A stretch of 64,000 nucleotides of DNA from Saccopteryx bilineata (lineage: Eukaryota > Chordata > Mammalia > Chiroptera > Emballonuridae). Under the pieces are notes generated by a model, which saw only the letters and a list, made by a program, of their open reading frames with translations, was not told where the DNA came from and ran no database searches. This document shows positions 46,791 through 56,410 of the stretch, piece after piece. The first letter of the stretch is position 1. Each line of letters opens with the position of its first letter. The stretch spans positions 182,445,520-182,509,519 of the forward strand of contig NC_089491.1 in NCBI RefSeq assembly GCF_036850765.1, in the 5' to 3' direction. Position numbers and translations under genes: made by a program.

Positions 46791-48374
46791 CAAGATTGCA
46801 ACAAGAAAAATAAAATACTTAGGAATAAACATAACAAAGAATGTAAAGGACTTATATATTGAAAAGTATAAACCATTGTTAAGGGAAATCAAAAAAGATA
46901 TAATGAGATGGAAGAATATACCTTGTTCTTGGTTAGGAAGAATAAATATAATCAAGATGGCCATATTACCCAAAGCTATATACAAATTTAATGCAATTCC
47001 CATCAAAATTCCAATGACATTTTTTAAAGAAATGGAGCAAAAAATCATCAGATTTATATGGAACTATAAAAAGCCCCGAATAGCCAATGCAATCCTAAAG
47101 AAAAAGAATGAAGCTGAGGGCATTACAATACCTGACTTCAAACTATAATATAGGGCCACGACAATCAAAACAGCATGGTATTGGCAGAAAAATAGACACT
47201 CAGACCAATGGGTCAGATTAGAAAACCCGGAAATAAAACTACATATTTATAGTCAAATAATTTTTGATAAAGGGACCAACAACACACAATGGAGAAAAGA
47301 AAGCCTCTTCAATAAATGGTGCTGGGAAAACTGGAAAGCCACATGCAAAAGAATGAAACTGGACTATAGTTTGTCCTCCTGTACTAAAATTAACTCAAAA
47401 TGGATCAAAGATCTAAACATAAGACCTGAAACAATTAAGTACATAGAAGAAGACATAGGTACTAAACTCATGGACCTGGGTTTTAAAGAGCATTTTATGA
47501 ATTTGACTCCAATGGCAAGAGAAGTGAAGGCAAAAATTAATGAATGGGACTACATAAGAAGTTTTTGCTCAGCAAGAGAAACTGATAACAAAATAAACAG
47601 ACAGCCAACTAAATGGGAAATGATATTTTCAAACAACAGCCCAGATAAGGGCCTAATATCCAAAATATACAAAGAACTTATAAAACTCAACAACAAACAA
47701 ACAAACAATCCAATAAAAAATGGGAAGAGGACATAAACAGACAATTCTCCCAGGAAGAAATACAAATGGCCAACAGATATATAAAAAGATGCTCATCTTC
47801 GTTAGTTATTAGAGAAATGCAAATCAAAATTACAATGATAGCTAACCTCACACCTGTTAGGTTAGCTATTATTAACAAGACAGGTAATAGCAAATGTTGG
47901 AGAGGCTGTGGAGAAAAAGGAACCCTTATACACTGTTGGTGGGAATGTAAAGTAGTACAACCATTATGGAAGAAAGTATGGTGGTTCCTCAAAAAACTGA
48001 AAATAGAATTACCTTATGACCCAGCAATCCCTCTACTGGGTATATACCCCCAAAACTCAGAAACATTGATACGTAAAGACACATGCAGCCCCATGTTCAT
48101 TACAGCATTGTTCACAGTGGCCAGGACATGGAAACAACCAAAAAGCCCATCAATAGATAACTGGATAAAGAAGATGTGGCACATATACACTACGGAATAC
48201 ACTCAGCCATAAGAAATAATGACATCGGATCATTTACAGCAAAATGGTGGGATCTTGATATCATGATACGAAGTGAAATAAATAAATCAGAAAAAAACAG
48301 GAACTGCATAATTCCATACGTAGGTGGGACATAAAAGTGAAACTAAGAGACATTGATGAGAGTGTGGTGGTTAC

Positions 48375-48415
48375 GGGGGAGGGGCGAGAGGGAGAAGGAA
48401 AAGGGGAGGGCGAGT
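48375..48415 (+). other. L1-H 3'UTR guanine-rich tract
   Basis: GGGGGAGGGGCGAGAGGGAG and a further GGGGAGGG; same position as in the other copies. Confidence 0.6.
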
Positions 48416-48590
48416 GGCACAAAGAAAATTAGATAGAAGGTGACAGAGGACAATCTGACTTTGGGTGATGGGTATGCAACATAAGTGAACGACAAGATAA
48501 CCTGGAGTTGTTATCTTTGAATATATGTATCCTGATTTATTGATGTTGCCCCATTAAAAACAATATTATTTAAAAAAAAGAATGATGTGG

Positions 48591-48608
48591 TGACGTCACG
48601 GAAATGGC
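48591..48608 (+). promoter_or_regulatory. CRE plus YY1-like site at L1-I 5' end
   Basis: TGACGTCA at 48591-48598, AAATGGC at 48602-48608. Spacing is the same as in L1-B and L1-E. Confidence 0.7.
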
Positions 48609-48812
48609 GCCGTGAGCAGCGCGTCCCACAGCTCTCCCCTAAATCACAACAAATTTATCAACTAGAAACAGAAAAATTTATCCTCGGAGCATTCCGGAGT
48701 TCCACACAAACTGATAGCGAAAGGACTGTTATCACTTGAATCTGAGAGACGAGGGTGTGGAGGAATCGACTACAGGGACGTTCTTTCAAACCGCAAGGAA
48801 GTGCGCCTGTGG

Positions 48813-48819
48813 TGAGTCA
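48813..48819 (+). promoter_or_regulatory. AP-1-like site overlapping a splice-donor-like word
   Basis: TGAGTCA inside GTGGTGAGTCA. The same word is at 19871-19877 in L1-E; in L1-B it reads TGAGTAA. GTGAGT also fits a 5' splice site, so this block could act either way. Confidence 0.4.
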
Positions 48820-48844
48820 GCCCATATACTTGGGAACTGCAAGC

Positions 48845-48948
48845 CGACGCGAGCAGCCGACGCGAGCCGCCGCGAGACCCACGAACTGCCACCGCGAGCG
48901 ATCACCACGAGCAGCCGCCGCGAGCCGCTGCGAGCAGCCGCGAGCGCG
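48845..48948 (+). repeat. GC-rich CGCGAGC-type repeat cassette in L1-I 5'UTR
   Basis: Short irregular repeats of GCGAGCAGCC and GCGAGCCGC. They occupy the position held by 64-bp units in L1-B and 55-61-bp units in L1-E. Confidence 0.8.
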
Positions 48949-49175
48949 CCCGGTCCTGTTGAGCACCGCTGACGTTCCCAGCGGCCCGCACACTGCGAGT
49001 GGGGGTCGCCAGCCACCGGTGCCCGGAGCGCCCATTCGCGCACGTGCCTTGGGCATTCCACGCACCCAGGGCACCCTGCTCGCCCGCACACCCAAGTGCT
49101 CCATTATCCTGCGCCTGGTGCGGTCCAGCCGCCAGCGGCGGGGCGAGCGGGAGAGGCTTGGGAGATTCTCTCCGT

Positions 49176-49184
49176 GGGCGGGGC
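49176..49184 (+). promoter_or_regulatory. GC box (Sp1-type) in L1-I 5'UTR
   Basis: GGGCGGGGC in the conserved block right of the cassette. Confidence 0.55.
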
Positions 49185-50039
49185 ACCTCGCCCAGCCATT
49201 CAAGCTAACAATCAAGCGTTGGGGGAGGGGCACGCGCAGACAGCCTAAAATACCTTCGGAAGCACAGCTGCGACCCAATCACTGAAATTAGCTTAACCCA
49301 TAAAATCTGCGCACCCTCGGTTCTAATTGATAAGATCTCTCTCAGTTCAGCGATCCAAAACAAGAGGCATGATATTTTTTAGTGCCTCTCGCTAAAGGGG
49401 CGGGGGCAACTTCTGATTGATAGAGCCTCCATATTCAGGGATAAACGCTAACAAGAAGGACTTGGCAGATAATAAGGTCTATACTACACTAGTCGTAAGC
49501 AGAGACTAGTGCCTCTTCTTCCCTGCAAAAACAGGCTACAAAGTGTGGAAAGCCTGGGTTGAGAGGTCCAACTGAATGCTAGGCGCTGAACAGTCACCTT
49601 GACAACAATTGACTCCCACCCCCGCCTGATTACACGGGAGGCCCTGACTGTCAGTTCCTTTCCCAAAGCCTTGCACTGAGTGGGGATAGAGTGGGGATTT
49701 CCCAGCTCTTTGAGCCTCTTACTCCCCAGGCAGAAGCAGTTGCAGCCTTATAGCTGGATCACCAGGCTGCTAATTCAGAAAGGGGGGACTAGGAGAGAGA
49801 ATCCAGGAAAGCAAACTCTCTCATCGTTGGACCCTGCAAACGCCAACAAGCCTTTACTTCCAGCAAGACTAAAGCCAATTATATGACATTGCCATAGAAT
49901 CCCATCAACTGCAAATCCCTACCTAAGAGTGACACAGGGGCAGAGCCTGGGGTACAGAGTCACCGACCAGGAAGAGGGAGAGAAAAGAAAAAGGAAGAAG
50001 TTAACCTCTCAAAATCAAGAAAAACCCACAGACTTTACA

Positions 50040-50945
50040 ACTTGATCCACTAATATTTTTGTTGTTGTTGTTGTTGTTTGTTTCTTCTTTTTGCCTTTAT
50101 TTCCTCCACCTCGGTCCTTCTATTCTCTGCCCATCTTATGCTTCCCCTTTCTTGAACTACACTACCCATGAGTGTTGCATTTTATTTCTCTTCTTCATCC
50201 TCACCCTCCTTTAAGGTTATACTCCAAAACACTTAACTCTCACTCTCTCCTCTTTTGTTTTTTTTTTTTGTCTTGCTTTATTTTGTTTTTTTCTCTTCCT
50301 ATTTTATTTCTTCCTTCGTTTTTCTCTTTTTCTTATTTTTTCCTTTCTATTCGTTTTTTCTTTTCTCATTTTATTTTCCTAATACATAATCCTCAATCAC
50401 GAACAAATTAGTTAATTTGGGACTCAAGGCTTTTTTTTGGCTTTATTTCTCTTTTTTGCTTTTGTTTTTATTTTTTTTTCTTGTTTGTTTATTTTTGTGG
50501 CATTTCGGGTCCTCCCAACCCAAGGTCTCCATTGTATTTAGTCTTCGCTCCACTTAATACAACAGATTTTTACTTATTATTTTTATTTTTTTCTTCTTTA
50601 TTATTCTTTTTTGGTCCTTTTTTCTGGTTCGTCTTATCCCTCTCATTATATCTCTTGGTTGACCATCACTTACAAGCAAATCATCTTATGCTTGTCTAAG
50701 ATTTTCTTCCTTTTTTTTTTTTTTTTTTTTTGCATTTAGTAGGTCCCTACTCCCTTTTTTTGCCCCCTGAACTCTTCACCCCAAATCAGGCCCTCCATTA
50801 TAGGCACGATATTTCCCTGAGGAGAAGAGAGGAGGGAAAGAGAAGAGAGAAAAAAAGGAGGAAATAATAAATTATTACTGTTTTTTTTTTTTTTTGTGGG
50901 GTGTTTTACCTTTTTTTTTTTTCCTTTTTACTCTTTATTAATTCT
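50040..50945 (+). repeat. L1-I pyrimidine-rich tract
   Basis: T/C-rich with GTTGTTGTTG near the start and long T-runs (for example 50710-50731 and 50881-50895). Confidence 0.75.
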
Positions 50946-50975
50946 AATTAGTGCTATCAATAAGACCACCCTCAG

Positions 50976-51971
50976 ATGCCGATAAGAAAGAGGAAATCGA
51001 ATATCATGGATACAAAAGAAAGAGAGGTAACACAAATAGATGTGGAAAAATCTATGGAGAAAAGACTTAACATATTGGAAGTCTTGGAGCTAAATGACAG
51101 AGAATTTAAAATAGAAATCTTAAAAATACTCAGAGATATACAAGAAAACACAGAAAGGCAATATAGGGAGATCAGAAAACAACTCAATGAACACAAAGAA
51201 TATATTACCAAGGAAATTGAAACTATAAAAACAAATCAAACAGAAATGAAAAACTCAATTCACGAGCTGAAAAACGAGGTAACAAGCTTAGCTAACAGAA
51301 CAGCCCAGATTGAAGATAGGATTAGTGAAATAGAAGACAAACAACTTGAGGCACAACAGAGAGAAGAAGAAAGAGACTCAAAAATAATAAAAAACGAGAA
51401 AGCCCTACAGGAATTGTCTGACTCCATCAGAAAGAATAACATAAGAATAATAGGTATATCAGAGGGAGAAGAGAAAGAAAATGGAATGGAGAATATACTC
51501 AAACAAATAATAGACGAGAACTTCCCAAGCCTGTGGAAGGAACTAAAGCCTCAAATTCAAGAAGCAAACAGAACACCGAGTTTTCTTAACCCCAACAAAC
51601 CCACTCCAAGGCACATCATAATAAAGATGACACAAACCAATGACAAAGAAAAAATTCTCAAGGCAGCCAGGGAAAAGAAGAGTACAACATATAAAGGAAG
51701 GCCTATTAGATTATCATCAGATTTCTCAGCAGAAACTCTACAAGCTAGAAGAGAGTGGACCCCAATATTTAAAGCCCTGAAAGAGAGGAACTTTCAGCCA
51801 AGAATACTATACCCATCAAAGCTATCCTTCAAGTATGAAGGAGATATAAAAACATTCACAAATACAGAAAAGATGAGAGAATTTATCAACAGAAAGCCCC
51901 CACTCCAGGAAATACTAAAGGGGGTTTTCCAACCAGATTCAAAGAACAAAAGAAAACCTAACCACAAGTAA
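50976..51971 (+). CDS. L1-I ORF1 protein, intact (331 aa)
   Basis: Trimeric L1 RNA chaperone (ORF1p). The ATG opens MPIRKRKSN; a basic head is followed by a coiled coil (about 45-150, with RISEIED), RRM-like domain (about 155-250) and C-terminal domain (about 250-331, with SSDFSAETLQARREW and ILYPSKLSF). It ends in a basic KNKRKPNHK tail. It is two residues different from L1-B ORF1 (V for A near residue 36, I for V near 149). About 325 bases separate it from ORF2. Confidence 0.95.
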   Translation: MPIRKRKSNIMDTKEREVTQIDVEKSMEKRLNILEVLELNDREFKIEILKILRDIQENTERQYREIRKQLNEHKEYITKEIETIKTNQTEMKNSIHELKNEVTSLANRTAQIEDRISEIEDKQLEAQQREEERDSKIIKNEKALQELSDSIRKNNIRIIGISEGEEKENGMENILKQIIDENFPSLWKELKPQIQEANRTPSFLNPNKPTPRHIIIKMTQTNDKEKILKAAREKKSTTYKGRPIRLSSDFSAETLQARREWTPIFKALKERNFQPRILYPSKLSFKYEGDIKTFTNTEKMREFINRKPPLQEILKGVFQPDSKNKRKPNHK

Positions 51972-52296
51972 CAGCTCCACCAAGAACACAATAAAACCAA
52001 ACTTAAACTGTGACAACATAGGAAAAAAAGGGGGGAGAGGATGGAGATTAACAGTAGCAAAGGATGATGAAGTGCAGAAATACTTATAAGATAGGGTACT
52101 ACAATGAATATGGTAGGTACCCTTTTCATTACTTAATGGTAACCACCCTTAAAAAAACCACCACAAAAACACTTGACTTAAAAAAGGTAGCAACAGAGGA
52201 AAGAAGTATGGAACACAAACAAACAAAAACAAATGATAGAAAAACAAAAGAGAAGAATCAAACTAGATACAAAACTAACAGAAAGCAATTTATAAA

Positions 52297-55200
52297 ATGG
52301 CAGTAGGGAACCCACAAGTGTCAATAATTACACTAAATGTAAATGGATTAAACTTACCAATAAAAAGACACAGAGTAGCAGAATGGATTAAAAAAGAAAA
52401 TCCAACTATATGCTGCCTACAAGAAACACATCTAAGCAACAAGGATAAAAACAAATTCAAAGTGAAAGGCTGGAAAACAATACTCCAAGCAAACAACACC
52501 CAAAAAAAAGCAGGCGTAGCAATACTCATATCTAATAATGCTGACTACAAGACAGGAAAAGTACTCAGAGACAAAAATGGTCATTTCATAATGATTAAGG
52601 GGAAGTTGAATCAAGAAGACATAACAATCCTTAATATATATGCACCAAACCAAGGAGCACCAAAATATATAAGACAGCTACTTATTGACCTTAAAACAAA
52701 AACTGACAAAAATACAATCATACTTGGAGACCTCAATATACCGCTGACGGCTCTAGATCGGTCATCCAAACAGAGAATCTATAAAGATATAGTGGCCTTA
52801 AACGAAATACTAGAACACCTGGATATGATAGACATCTACAGGACACTTCATCCCAAAGCGACAGAGTATACATTTTTCTCTAGTGTACATGGAACATTCT
52901 CAAGAATTGACCATATGTTGGGCCACAAAGACAATATCAGCAAATTTAGAAAAATTGAAATTGTACCAAGCTTGTTTTCTGATCATAAAGCCTTGAAACT
53001 AGAATTCAACTGCAAAAAAGAGGGGGAAAAACCCACAAAAATGTGGAAACTAAACAACATACTTCTAAAAAATGAATGGGTCAAAGAAGAAATAAGCGCA
53101 GAAATCAAAAGATATATACAGACAAATGAAAATGAAAATACGACATATCAGAATCTCTGGGATGCAGCAAAAGCAGTAATAAGAGGAAAGTTCATATCAC
53201 TTCAGGCCTATATGAACAAACAAGAGAGAGCCGAAGTAAACCACTTAACTTCACACCTTAAGGAACTAGAAAAAGAAGAACAAAGACAACCCAAAACCAG
53301 CCGAAGAAAGGAGATAATAAAAATCAGAGCAGAAATAAATGAAATAGAGAACAGAAAAACTATAGAAAAAATCAATAAAACAAGGAGCTGGTTCTTTGAA
53401 AAGATCAACAAAATTGACAAACCCTTGGCAAGACTCACCAAGGAAAAAAGACACAGGACTCAAATAAATAAAATCCAAAATGAAAGAGGAGAGATCACCA
53501 CAGACACCATAGATATACAAAGAATTATTGTAGAATACTATGAAAAATTATATGCCACCAAATACAACAATCTAGAAGAAATGGATAAATTCCTAGAACA
53601 ATACAACCTTCCTAGACTGAGTCATGAAGAAGCAGAAAGCCTAAACAGACCAATCAGCAGGGCGAAAATAGAAAAAATTATTAAAAATCTCCCCAAAAAT
53701 AAAAGTCCAGGTCCAGACGGTTATACTAGTGAATTCTATCAAACATTCAAAGAAGACTTGGTTCCTATTCTACTCAAAGTCTTCCAAAAAATTGAAGAAG
53801 AAGCAATACTTCCAAACACATTTTATGAGGCCAACATAACCCTCATACCAAAACCTGGCAAGGATGGCACAAAGAAAGAAAACTACAGACCAATATCTCT
53901 AATGAATACAGATGCTAAAATACTAAACAAAATACTGGCAAACCGAATACAACAACATATTAAAAAAATAATACATCATGATCAAGTGGGATTCATCCCA
54001 GCATCTCAAGGATGGTTCAACATACGCAAAACGGTTAACGTAATACACCATATCAACAAAACAAAGAACAAAAACCACATGATCTTATCAATAGATGCAG
54101 AAAAGGCTTTTGATAAAATACAACACAATTTTATGTTTAAGACTCTCAACAAAATGGGTATAGAAAGAAAATATCTCAACATGATAAAGGCCATATATGA
54201 TAAACCATCAGCCAACATCCTATTAAATGGCATAAAACTGAGGACTTTCTACCTTAAATCAGGAACAAGACAGGGTTGTCCACTCTCTCCACTCTTATTC
54301 AACGTGGTGCTAGAAGTTCTGGCCAGAGCAATCAGACAAGACAAAGAAATAAAAGGCATCCATATCGGAAAAGAAGAAGTAAAGCTATCACTTTTTGCTG
54401 ATGATATGATCCTATACATCGAAAACCCGAAGGACTCCACAAAAAGATTATTAGAAACAATAAACCAATACAGTAAGGTCACAGGATACAAAATTAACAT
54501 ACAAAAGTCCATAGCCTTTCTATATGCCAACAATGAAATATTAGAAAACGAACTCAAAAAAATAATCCCTTTCACGATTGCAACAAAAAAATAAAATACC
54601 TAGGAATAAACATAACAAAGAACGTAAAGGACCTATATAATGAAAATTACAAAGCATTGTTAAGGGAAATCGAAAAAGATACAATGAGATGGAAAAATAT
54701 TCCTTGTTCTTGGATAGGAAGAATAAATATAATCAAAATGGCCATATTACCCAAAGCAATATACAAATTTAATGCAATTCCCATCAAAATCCCTATGAGA
54801 TTTTTTAAAGAAATGGAACAAAAAATCATCAGATTTATATGGAACTATAAAAAACCCCGAATAGCCAAAACAATCCTAAGGAAAAAGAATGAAGCTGGGG
54901 GCATTACAATACCTGACTTTAAACTATATTATAGGGCCACGATAATCAAAACAGCATGATATTGTCAAAAAAATAGACACTCAGACCAATGGAACAGAAT
55001 AGAAAGCCCAGAAATAAAACCACATATATATGGTCAAATAATCTTTGATAAAGGGGCCAACAACACACAATGGAGAAAAGAAAGCCTCTTCAACAAATGG
55101 TGTTGGGAAAACTGGAAAGCCACATGCAAAAGAATGAAACTCGACTACAGCCTGTCCCCGTGTACTAAAATTAATTCAAAATGTATCAAAGACCTAAATA

Positions 55201-56123
55201 TAAGACCTGAAACAATAAAGTACATAGAAGAAGACATAGGTACTAAAATCATGGACCTGGGTTTTAAAGAACATTTTATGAACTTGACTCCAATGGCAAG
55301 AGAAGTGAAGGCAAAAATTAATGAATGGGACTACATCAGAATTAAAAGTTTTTGCTCAGCAAGAGAAACTGATATCAAAATAAACAGACAGCCAACTATA
55401 TGTGAACTGATATTTTCACACGACAGCTCAGATAAGGGCCTAATATCCAAAATTTACAAAGAACTCATAAAACTCAACAACAAACAAACAAACAATCCAA
55501 GAAAAAAATGGGAAGAGGACATGAACAGACACTTCTCCCAGGAAGAGATACAAATGGCCAACAGATATATGAAAAGATGCTCAGCTTCATTAGTTATTAG
55601 AGAAATGCAAATCAAAACTACAATGAGATACCACCTCACTCCTGTTAGATTAGCTATTATCAACAAGACGGGTAATAGCAAATGTTGGAGAGGCTGTGGA
55701 GAAAAAGGAACCCTCATTCACTGTTGGTGGGACTGTAAAGTAGTACAACCATTATGGAGGAAAGTATGGTGGTTCCTCAAAAAACTACAAATAGAACTAC
55801 CTTATGACCCAGCAATCCCTCTAATGGGTATATACCCCAAAACCTCAGAAACATTGATACGTGAAGACACATGTAGCCCCATGTTCATTGCAGCACTGTT
55901 CACAGTGGCCAAGACATGGAAACAACCAAAAAGCCCTTCAATAGAAGACTGGATAAAGAAGATGTGGCACATATACACTATGGAATACTACTCAGCCATA
56001 AGAAATGATGACACGGGATCATTTACAGCAAAATGGTGGGATCTTGATAACATTATAAGGAGGGAAATAAGTAAATCAGAAAAAAACAAGAACTACATGA
56101 TTCCATACCTTGGTGGAACATAA
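52297..56123 (+). pseudogene. L1-I ORF2 (endonuclease-reverse transcriptase), two lesions
   Basis: The ATG is at 52297. The endonuclease is complete, with N14, E43, Y115, D145, N147, D205, D229 and H230 at the positions known from human ORF2p. RT motifs: [21 protein letters not shown], and FADD with aspartates at codons 702-703. The first frame ends at 54594 because one C is missing near 54584 (compare L1-E). In the continuing frame TGG became TGA at 54957-54959. The rest (to 56123) is open and carries the CxxxC…HxxxxC zinc-knuckle-like motif near 55683-55735. As it stands it gives a 765-residue truncated protein with endonuclease and most of RT. Confidence 0.94.
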
Positions 56124-56164
56124 AAATGAGACTAAGAGACATGGACAAGAGTGTGGTGGTTACC

Positions 56165-56228
56165 AAGGGTGGGGGGGGAGGGAGGACATGGGAGGGAGGA
56201 AGGGAGCGAGTTAGGGGGAGGGGGATGG
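56165..56228 (+). other. L1-I 3'UTR guanine-rich tract (possible G-quadruplex)
   Basis: Eight Gs in a row, then GGGAGG, GGGAGGG, GGGAGC, GGGGGAGGGGG with short spacers; several four-run combinations satisfy the G-quadruplex pattern. Confidence 0.7.
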
Positions 56229-56410
56229 GCACAGAGAACTAGATAGAGGGTGACGGAGGACAATCTGACTTTGGGCGAGGGGTTTGCAAAATAATTTGAT
56301 GACAAAATAACCTAGACATGCTTTCTTTGAATATATGTACCCTGATTTATTAATGTCATCCCATTACCATTAATAAAAATTTATTAAAAAAAAAAAGATG
56401 TAATTTATCA

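Larger units (their letters stand above)
44292..48260 (+). pseudogene. L1-H ORF2, broken and split by a SINE
   Basis: The ATG at 44292 begins [19 protein letters not shown]; the first frame breaks at about 44516 in an A-run. The long piece 45171-46466 holds linker and RT through FADD (about 46388-46400), ending at a TAC to TAG stop. After the SINE, pieces 46876-47148, 47353-47736 and 47766-48212 hold the thumb and the Cys-rich C terminus (CWRGC…HCWWEC). Confidence 0.9.
43164..48580 (+). mobile_element. L1-H: 5'-truncated LINE-1
   Basis: Starts inside ORF1 at about residue 67 of the family protein and runs through ORF2 and the 3'UTR to a short A-run at 48572-48579. It is closely related to L1-B, E and I but more mutated. 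A SINE is inserted in ORF2 at 46568-46778. The 3'UTR guanine-rich part lies at about 48375-48415. Confidence 0.92.
48590..50975 (+). promoter_or_regulatory. L1-I 5'UTR / internal promoter, about 2.4 kb
   Basis: Head, AP-1-like TGAGTCA (48813-48819), GC-rich variable cassette (48845-48948), GC box (49176-49184), ordinary stretch to about 50040, then T/C-rich tract to the ORF1 ATG. In the GC-rich part open frames exist on both strands, but the sense one starts only at GTG. Confidence 0.85.
48590..56393 (+). mobile_element. L1-I: full-length young LINE-1, best-preserved copy
   Basis: Plus-strand L1 of about 7.8 kb with CRE/YY1 head, 5'UTR of about 2.4 kb, intact ORF1 (50976-51971), ORF2 with two lesions (52297-56123), guanine-rich 3'UTR, AATAAA (56372-56377) and poly(A). 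It sits in the A-tail of L1-H. Its own duplication is short or blurred: GATGT is shared by both flanks beside A-runs. Confidence 0.95.
43147..56410. repeat. 17-bp target-site duplication of L1-H, now split 13 kb apart
   Basis: AAAGATATAATTTATCA at 43147-43163 and AAAGATGTAATTTATCA at 56394-56410, 16 of 17 identical. They flank L1-H plus the later L1-I, showing that L1-I entered the tail of L1-H. Confidence 0.85.
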
